From: a bacterium D16-36 | Lineage (GTDB): Bacteria; Bacillota; Clostridia; Lachnospirales; Lachnospiraceae | Direction of reading: 5' to 3' | NCBI GenBank assembly: GCA_003611745.1 | Contig: RAYF01000045.1 | Coordinates: 1-55,192, forward strand | Length of the DNA stretch: 55,192 bases | Program-made: the position numbers and the translations under genes | Shown: piece after piece, positions 51,401-55,192 of the stretch | Layout of the letters: the number at the start of each line of letters is the position of its first letter | Numbering within the stretch: the first letter of the stretch is position 1 | The notes under the pieces: generated by a model | What the model saw: only the letters and a program-made list of their open reading frames with translations | Database searches by the model: none | Told to the model about the DNA's origin: nothing

Positions 51401-51642
51401 AAAAGGCATTAGGAGAAGCGATGAACCGGTCAATTAAAACGGTGCTGACATCTTCGTTGATTCTTATCAGTACCTGTTTGACCGTTAGTGTCATCATGAC
51501 ACAGGAGATTATTGCACAGACCTGCCTGATGATTGCATACGGGGCAATATGTTCCGTGTTGATGGTAATGTTTATTCTTCCAGCGGTATTATTACTGTTA
51601 GACCGTGTTATTATCCGGAAAAAGAAAGGAGAACAGCCATGA
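48484..51642 (+). CDS. MMPL/RND-type transporter with long Lys/Glu coiled-coil insert
   Basis: 1052 aa. TM1 near 12-32, first extracytoplasmic domain, TM2-6 about 155-350 with SMDYSIMLMNRYNQE, second extracytoplasmic domain, TM7-12 about 880-1045 with TIDYGILLFDNYREM: the paired DY motifs are characteristic of the MMPL/HAE group. Residues about 490-735 are a repetitive coiled coil of 7-residue units (KELEDGK, KKLADSE, KQLEAGK and the like). Such long hairpins are seen in YhgE/Pip-like and MmpL proteins. Substrate unknown. AAGGAGA upstream of ATG; the stop overlaps the next gene (ATGA). Confidence 0.92.
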   Translation: MKKLADWIVDKKGLIFLFVAILTVVAVLGIFKTNINYDMSKYLPSDSSVKKGMELMAEEYGDMSAITVMFDDLSEKEQTERKTELESLEHVKNVIYLQDDETYQKKNHSKYMINVSANTYSEEARKVLQSIKDTYGDSAYLCGAVVDNDMMVNTLLEEIPVIAVIAVVIIFAILFLLCNSWVEPFLYMCCIGIAIILNMGSNVFLPSVSFMTFAVGALLQMGLSMDYSIMLMNRYNQEKKKQADSVLSMKKALTNAFSAITSSSVTTIVGLLVLLFMSFKIGQDMGIVLAKGVFISLLCIFTVLPGLVVVFDKAMAKTHKKSLEFNMKPLMRFAGKIRFVSVPLIILVTIAAVFLKNGMEIIYVKTFDNPDQTKIEEAFGMDNQTVLLYDRKENPEHIAEYIDWLEEREDVNSVQDYSNTIGKSYTYQELTEDMDISLEQAKMLYQMYKDNQNSSDYKKITMYHLICYMDRNVAGNPAYAEFMDKDQIEQIHDARKELEDGKDKMKDGRKELKDAGKELEDGEEELSDGEKKIADGKKEIAKNEKKLKDSERTITKNEKKLADSEKLIRKNEKKLKKSEKKLAAGEKQIAKAEKEMAANEKKLAEGEKKLREAEEQMQLAGMTEEMIAAQLGSQKAELQTARQQLEAGKKQLQKEKAKLVKARKQLEGGKKKLAKGRKQLEAGKKKLAKGRKQLENGKKELGKAKKQLEDAEEEIKDGKEELKDGRKKYNDGKKELNDSLKIYKTPMTAEELADEMDENVDDVRDMLKIRRMSMLDVEQDTMTLEEFLTFITDEILPNKTYSAAIDEDMRSEIEDGETQIRENRELMLGKKYNRMIISTKYPSEGNSTFACMGELQKKAKGFDKRAYFVGDSAMGYEMDEGFTDELNFVTLLTIIAILLVVLVTFRSFVSSAALVAIIQAAVFITTAIVTLQGYSTNYVALILVQCILMGATIDYGILLFDNYREMRIKLDKEKALGEAMNRSIKTVLTSSLILISTCLTVSVIMTQEIIAQTCLMIAYGAICSVLMVMFILPAVLLLLDRVIIRKKKGEQP

Positions 51643-52334
51643 GAAAAATTATTTGTATTGGAAGGCAGTTTGGAAGCGGAGGGCATAATATGGCACATGC
51701 TTTAGCAGAACGCCTTGCCATACCATATTATGATAAGAAAATTCTGGAAGATGCAGTACTAAAGAGCGGGATGAGAGAAGAGGTTATGAAAAAAGCCGAG
51801 GAACAACTGCCAAATGCATTGCTGCATTCCATCTATTATGAGGGAAACTCCACAGATTACTATGGAAAGAGCGCTAATGAAATACTGTATATGGCACAGA
51901 GGCAGGTTATTCTGGAATACGCAGAGAAAAGTGACTGTATTATTGTAGGAAGATGTGCAGATGCAATTTTGAAAGAATATCAGGAATATGCCGTAAAAAG
52001 TATCTTTGTTACAGCACCAATGGAGCATCGGATAGCAACAACAATGAAAAAGGATAATCTGGAAGAAAAGGCAGCGGCAGCCCTTATCAGAAAATCTGAT
52101 AAGAAACGCAGTGCGTATTACGCTTATCATACCGGCAGGGATTGGGGGAAAGCTTCAGATTATGATTTCTGTGTCAATACAGCAACAACCGGAATGCAAA
52201 CATTAGTGGATTTGTGTAAGAAATTTATCGGAGAATGGGATAGGAAAACAATAAAGCAGGAGAATAGGGGATGCGAAATTCCCTGTTCTCTTGTTTTTTA
52301 TGTAGGTACTATAAAGGCTGAAAATCCCAATTAA
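51639..52334 (+). CDS. Cytidylate kinase-like protein
   Basis: 231 aa. RKIICIGRQFGSGGHNMAHA is the P-loop of the cytidylate-kinase-like family (GSGG in place of GxxGxGKS), followed by YYDKKILEDAV and IIVGRCADAIL. The last 20 residues look like read-through extension. It is coupled to the MMPL gene by a 4-bp overlap. Housekeeping CMP kinase is usually elsewhere; these paralogues often accompany transporters or regulators in clostridia, with unknown substrate. Confidence 0.85.
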   Translation: MRKIICIGRQFGSGGHNMAHALAERLAIPYYDKKILEDAVLKSGMREEVMKKAEEQLPNALLHSIYYEGNSTDYYGKSANEILYMAQRQVILEYAEKSDCIIVGRCADAILKEYQEYAVKSIFVTAPMEHRIATTMKKDNLEEKAAAALIRKSDKKRSAYYAYHTGRDWGKASDYDFCVNTATTGMQTLVDLCKKFIGEWDRKTIKQENRGCEIPCSLVFYVGTIKAENPN

Positions 52335-52340
52335 TTAAAG

Positions 52341-52583
52341 GTGGTGAGAAAAATCGGACGGTTATTGTTAATGAAATTTCACGAAAAAGATTCTATGGTA
52401 TTTGATGAAGTCATGACAGTACTGAAATGCCATTCCAGTTTTGAGATGTTCAGCATGGAGGAAGAAACGGTTATCTCCCTCCCCGGACTTACCATTTCTC
52501 TGGAACAGAGAAAAGCTGTACGGAGTTTCCACGAAAGAACCATTCACAATCCGTTGTGTTCGTGTGGTGGGGTATTGTTTTGA
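52341..52583 (+). CDS. Hypothetical small protein
   Basis: 80 codons, MVRKIGRLLLMKFHEKDSMV and on; MKFHEKD at 52371 may be the true start. No family recognised. It follows the kinase-like gene by 6 bp and precedes a terminator, so it may be the last gene of that operon or a scrap. Confidence 0.4.
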   Translation: MVRKIGRLLLMKFHEKDSMVFDEVMTVLKCHSSFEMFSMEEETVISLPGLTISLEQRKAVRSFHERTIHNPLCSCGGVLF

Positions 52584-53033
52584 ACTTTAATCTGTAAAAT
52601 CCACATAAAACAGTCTGATTTTGATATCAGTCTGTTTTTTAGCATTAAGATGACTGACAGAGCCTGACATCTGTTGTTTGTCGAAACTTGCCATATTACT
52701 AATCAAAAACCGACATAATCTCCACTCAATCCTAATTTTTATACAGTATACTTCCCTATGTTATGAAATATGAGGGGATTTGACAGCAAAAATTAGTGTC
52801 TTTCGCTGTAAAATAGGGGATATAGTTATTAGGATAGGAAAAGGCATTTATCAGCCGAAAGAACAAAAAAATCAATATAAAAGTGCCGTAGCCGGACAAG
52901 GGCATGGTACGGTTATTTTTTGGAAAATTGAATAGTAATTCAAGAGATTTTGAGTATAATAGGAATATACATAGTATAGTAAATGAGAAGATATTTTTAT
53001 AAGTGTAACAGATTTATGAAATTGAAAAATTTG
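52584..53033. other. Gene-free stretch before the toxin-antitoxin locus
   Basis: Contains the terminator at 52607-52640 and a second hairpin (CCGTAGCC / GGTACGG then TTATTTTTT, about 52890-52923). The rest is AT-rich with no gene seen. Confidence 0.55.
52607..52640 (+). terminator. Terminator after the MMPL operon
   Basis: AACAGTCTGAT and ATCAGTCTGTT pair with one mismatch, followed by TTTTTT. Confidence 0.75.
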
Positions 53034-53061
53034 TTGCATCTTCTCCGAATTCTGCTATACT
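53034..53061 (+). promoter_or_regulatory. Promoter of the type III toxin-antitoxin locus
   Basis: TTGCAT (53034-53039), 16-bp spacer, TATACT (53056-53061), about 20 bp before the first RNA repeat. Confidence 0.65.
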
Positions 53062-53080
53062 ATGATTAGAAGTAAATGTT

Positions 53081-53221
53081 TGCCGTTTGTCGTGCGACGG
53101 GGTATAAGAAGCATGACTGGTATTTCTGCCACTTGCCGATGGTGTGGGGTATAAATAATTCGGTATGTAAATGATTGCCACTTGCTATACAAGTGGGATA
53201 TAAGTAGTATAGTTTGTAAGT
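53081..53221 (+). ncRNA. Type III antitoxin RNA, three tandem repeats
   Basis: Units begin TGCC at 53081, 53127 and 53176 (46, 49 and about 46-49 nt). Each has a hairpin (CCGT/ACGG, CCAC/GTGG, CCACTTG/CAAGTGG) followed by GGGRTATAARNA. Hairpin plus A-rich single strand in short tandem units just before a terminator and a ToxN-like gene is the known architecture of ToxI/CptI-type antitoxins, which the toxin itself cuts into units that inhibit it. Repeats 2 and 3 are the best preserved. Confidence 0.85.
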
Positions 53222-53252
53222 AAATCCCCATCAGTTTTGGTGGGGATTTTTT
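53222..53252 (+). terminator. Attenuating terminator between antitoxin RNA and toxin gene
   Basis: AAATCCCCA and TGGGGATTT with a 10-nt loop, followed by T. In type III systems this terminator lets only part of transcription reach the toxin. Confidence 0.92.
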
Positions 53253-53265
53253 ATAAGGAGAAAAA

Positions 53266-53745
53266 ATGGAAGTAAGGCAAGGATACTCTTACCATATTAA
53301 GAATGAGTTTTTTGATTTGGTTCAGGATAAGTACCTTATGAGTAATAAGGAAGATGGAAATTATCATCCTCATTTTCTGGCAATTCAAGATAATAAAAAT
53401 GAGGAATTGTACTGGATGATTCCGATTAGTTCTCAAGTAGAGAAGTATAGGAAAATTATCGAAAAGAAAATGAAACGATATGGCAAATGTAATACAATTA
53501 TTATAGGGAAATTTGCCGGGAAAGAAAATGCTTTTCTGATTCAGAACGCATTTCCTATTATAAGCAGCTATCTTGATCATGTGCATACGGTTGAAAATAA
53601 ACCTGTTACGATACATAGCAAATTGGAAAGGGAACTGTCTGTTAATTTGCGGGAGGGATTGGCAATGTATCGGCGGGGGATTCGATTGATTTTTCCAGAT
53701 ATTGAAGGTATACAGAGGAAGATGGAAGAAGAATTGAAAAAATAA
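53266..53745 (+). CDS. Type III toxin, ToxN/AbiQ/CptN-type endoribonuclease
   Basis: 159 aa, the family length. YSYHIKNEFFDLVQDKYLMS, NGYHPHFLAI-type region, LYWMIPISSQVEKYRKIIEK, CNTIIIGKFAGKENAFLIQN and KPVTIHSKLERELS match the ToxN-fold blocks (the IPISS and K-Y region contains the active-site Ser/Thr and Lys of the family). AAGGAG 5 bases before ATG. With the repeat RNA and terminator upstream it forms a complete toxin-antitoxin and likely phage-defence module. Assignment to the CptN rather than the ToxN branch is tentative. Confidence 0.88.
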   Translation: MEVRQGYSYHIKNEFFDLVQDKYLMSNKEDGNYHPHFLAIQDNKNEELYWMIPISSQVEKYRKIIEKKMKRYGKCNTIIIGKFAGKENAFLIQNAFPIISSYLDHVHTVENKPVTIHSKLERELSVNLREGLAMYRRGIRLIFPDIEGIQRKMEEELKK

Positions 53746-54312
53746 AATGCTTTATATGTTATTGTTGGTATATTAGTAGTTAATGTGTTGTTAAAAAAAA
53801 TAGTAGAATAATCTACTCACCACACCGCAAAAAATGAATACCAGAAACACCGCAAAGCCGCATAAACACTATGTTTTTGCGGCTTTGCCCGTTCCTGTGG
53901 CAGCGGTATAAAAATCTGTTTTGCCGCCCATTTGACGCCCTAACTCGACGGGCAGATATAAGCCGCCATAAGAAGTTCTTTGAGGTCACAATTTGTGACC
54001 TTAGAAAAATGCAAACAGCTTAAACTATTCTGGGATTAGTTGTGAAATGCAGGTATTAATCGGGAAAGACTTTACAGCGCAACATTTCCCTAAATTCAAT
54101 CCCCTTGCTAATCAAAATGCCTAGCTTACTAATTGGAGCAAAAATCGTGCTAATTGAAAAGGCAACGGTTACTCGTTCAAAGTGCTTTTTTTCTGATGTT
54201 ACATAATCCCGTACATTTAATGATAGTGCTGTCTGCTTATACAATGAAAACAAAAAAGGATTATTTATATTAAGACGTTGATGGCGGTAGGGAGAAATCT
54301 TTGCCTCTTTTT
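53746..54312. other. Non-coding tail with hairpin and repeated element ends
   Basis: A strong hairpin GCAAAGCCGCA/TGCGGCTTTGC lies at about 53854-53888; its surroundings look like intergenic DNA of a conjugative element. Then come tail repeat copy 2 (53969-54114, with palindrome 53981-54003) and a third copy of the attachment-proximal segment to about 54260. No gene is seen. Confidence 0.65.
53969..54114. repeat. Tail direct repeat, copy 2
   Basis: Matches 46733-46880 with scattered changes; its palindrome (TGAGGTCACAA / TTGTGACCTTA) lacks any ORF6N gene upstream, so it marks a deletion scar or older element end. Confidence 0.85.
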
Positions 54313-54366
54313 ATTGACTTTCCAACATATATGTCGTATAATAATTTCAGACACACGTGTCGGAAA
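54313..54366 (+). promoter_or_regulatory. Promoter and paired operators of the TetR gene
   Basis: TTGACT (54313-54318), 17-bp spacer, TATAAT (54336-54341). CTTTCCAACATATATGTC (54317-54334) and GACACACGTGTCGGAAAG (54349-54366) are inverted copies of one 18-bp site, consensus GACAYAYRTGTYGGAAAG, one inside the spacer and one between -10 and the start. This fits self-repression. Confidence 0.7.
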
Positions 54367-54377
54367 GTGGTTTTTTT

Positions 54378-54980
54378 ATGAATAAAAGGGGACAGGAAAC
54401 AAGGAAACATATAAAGAAATGTGCATGTTCTTTGTTTGCGGAAAAAGGTTTTAAGCAAGTGACAATGAAGGATATCTGCGAGGCGGCGAAATTAAGCAGA
54501 GGCGGGTTGTACTGCCATTACGAAAGCACACGTCAAATCTTTCAAGAGATTATTGATGATATGACAAGTGAGCAGGATAATGAAATTGATTTAAGGATAG
54601 AACAAAATTGTTCGGCAGTGACTATTTTGGATGAAATTTTAAACAAATATGAGAATGAAATGCTTGACAGCCAATCTTCATTAAGTATAGCAATATATGA
54701 GTATTTTAGCATTCGTGATATTGCAAATCAGAGCAATACACTATATGAACAATATTTAATTTCAGCAAATACATGGAAGAAGCTACTACAATATGGAATG
54801 GACAGACATGAATTTAATGAAGTGGATATTTCTGCGGTATTTGATTTAGTTGTGTTTTCGTATCAGGGGGTAAGGATGTACAGTAAACTTATGCCTATGG
54901 ACAAAGAAACACCTTCTAGAATAATAAAAGAAATAAGAAGAATATTGGTAAAAAGCGGCAGTAATAGCGATATTGTTTAA
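54378..54980 (+). CDS. TetR/AcrR-family regulator
   Basis: About 200 aa. HTH: GFKQVTMKDICEAAKLSRGG and LYCHYESTRQIFQEII. ATG 54378 (MNKRGQE) is used; the frame opens at 54357 inside the operator. The C-terminal part is a typical TetR ligand domain. The regulated partner gene is not in the window; paired operators at its own promoter suggest autoregulation. Confidence 0.85.
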   Translation: MNKRGQETRKHIKKCACSLFAEKGFKQVTMKDICEAAKLSRGGLYCHYESTRQIFQEIIDDMTSEQDNEIDLRIEQNCSAVTILDEILNKYENEMLDSQSSLSIAIYEYFSIRDIANQSNTLYEQYLISANTWKKLLQYGMDRHEFNEVDISAVFDLVVFSYQGVRMYSKLMPMDKETPSRIIKEIRRILVKSGSNSDIV

Positions 54981-55192
54981 ATATTTAATATGAATAAAAA
55001 CGCATTATGATTCCTTGCGATCCATGCAATAAGGTGGTATGAAAGGAACTTGAAAAAGAACTTGATAATATTTTATTCGCTTATAATGGCATGGAAATCA
55101 TGATTAGAAAAATTAAAATTGTTAATCCTTTCATTTGAGGATATTTAATAATTGTTATAAACTATCATAAAAAATGCCGTCAACCCTTGAAA

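Larger units (their letters stand above)
43721..54266. mobile_element. Composite island of decayed integrative elements at tRNA-Arg
   Basis: Starts in the 3' half of tRNA-Arg. Repeated modules show at least two accretion events: the tRNA 3' half plus about 580 bp recurs at 47022-47657, and a 146-148-bp tail recurs at 53969-54114, followed by a third partial copy of the attachment-proximal segment (54104-54260). Contents are conjugation and integration scraps plus cargo (ORF6N, TetR-MMPL-kinase, type III toxin-antitoxin). No intact integrase or relaxase remains. The right limit is approximate. Confidence 0.7.

Noticed and set aside
52341-52583. Possible transposase or regulator fragment
   Set aside because: No motif could be matched, so it is left as a hypothetical protein.
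53081-53221. Short tandem repeats that could suggest a CRISPR array
   Set aside because: Units diverge throughout with no constant repeat and variable spacer pattern; position, hairpins and following terminator and ToxN-like gene fit a type III antitoxin RNA.

Overview
The window looks like chromosome of a spore-forming, low-GC gut-type Clostridia, most likely Lachnospiraceae. The basis is AT-rich DNA with AGGAGG-type ribosome sites, the sporulation-linked genes bofA and a SpoIIQ-like gene, a clostridial-style Tad pilus locus with a DUF5702 protein, a CspB-like subtilase, and Clostridia-type mobile elements (IS110, tandem large serine recombinases, tRNA islands). All calls come from reading the sequence; no database search was run.

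Layout. 1-1.3 kb: a frameshifted IS110-family transposase running off the left edge, with a structured leader that may be its bridge RNA. 1.7-10.5 kb: ordinary host genes (4-TM protein, HD hydrolase, AIM24-like protein, SpoIIQ-like degenerate LytM protein, RDD protein, SppA, glycogen phosphorylase, PrcB-like lipoprotein). 10.5-20.9 kb: a long minus-strand Tad/Flp pilus operon (A24 prepilin peptidase, TadZ-like, TadA/CpaF, TadB, TadC, Flp pilin, DUF5702 pseudopilin, two TadE-like proteins, a second A24 protein, an FHA protein), headed by bofA. A 166-bp MITE-like inverted-repeat element separates bofA from a divergent yaaL (DUF2508) gene.

23.0-41.5 kb is the highlight: an ~18.5-kb mobile element inserted inside a 584-codon S8 (CspB-like) protease gene. 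The two halves of that gene lie at 21579-23012 and 41479-41799, and the break falls at the codons of the catalytic Asp motif (DTG|ID). The element carries three tandem large serine recombinases, a DUF6870-like gene, and a four-gene operon: membrane acyltransferase, MATE transporter fused to an RsbW/SpoIIAB-like ATPase, a 2995-aa three-module NRPS ending in a thioester reductase, and a STAS anti-sigma antagonist. The predicted product is a tripeptide aldehyde or a cyclised derivative. A partner-switching kinase domain and its natural partner type (STAS) flank the NRPS gene.

41.9-43.8 kb: clpX and tRNA-Arg(CCT). 43.7-54.3 kb: a chain of decayed integrative elements accreted at that tRNA. It holds a duplicated tRNA 3' half, duplicated small genes, parA, integrase and VirB4 scraps, a frameshifted ORF6N gene with palindromic operator-like sites, a TetR / MMPL transporter / cytidylate-kinase-like cargo set, and a complete type III toxin-antitoxin locus (RNA repeats, terminator, ToxN/CptN-like endoribonuclease). 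A TetR gene with its own promoter and paired operators closes the window.
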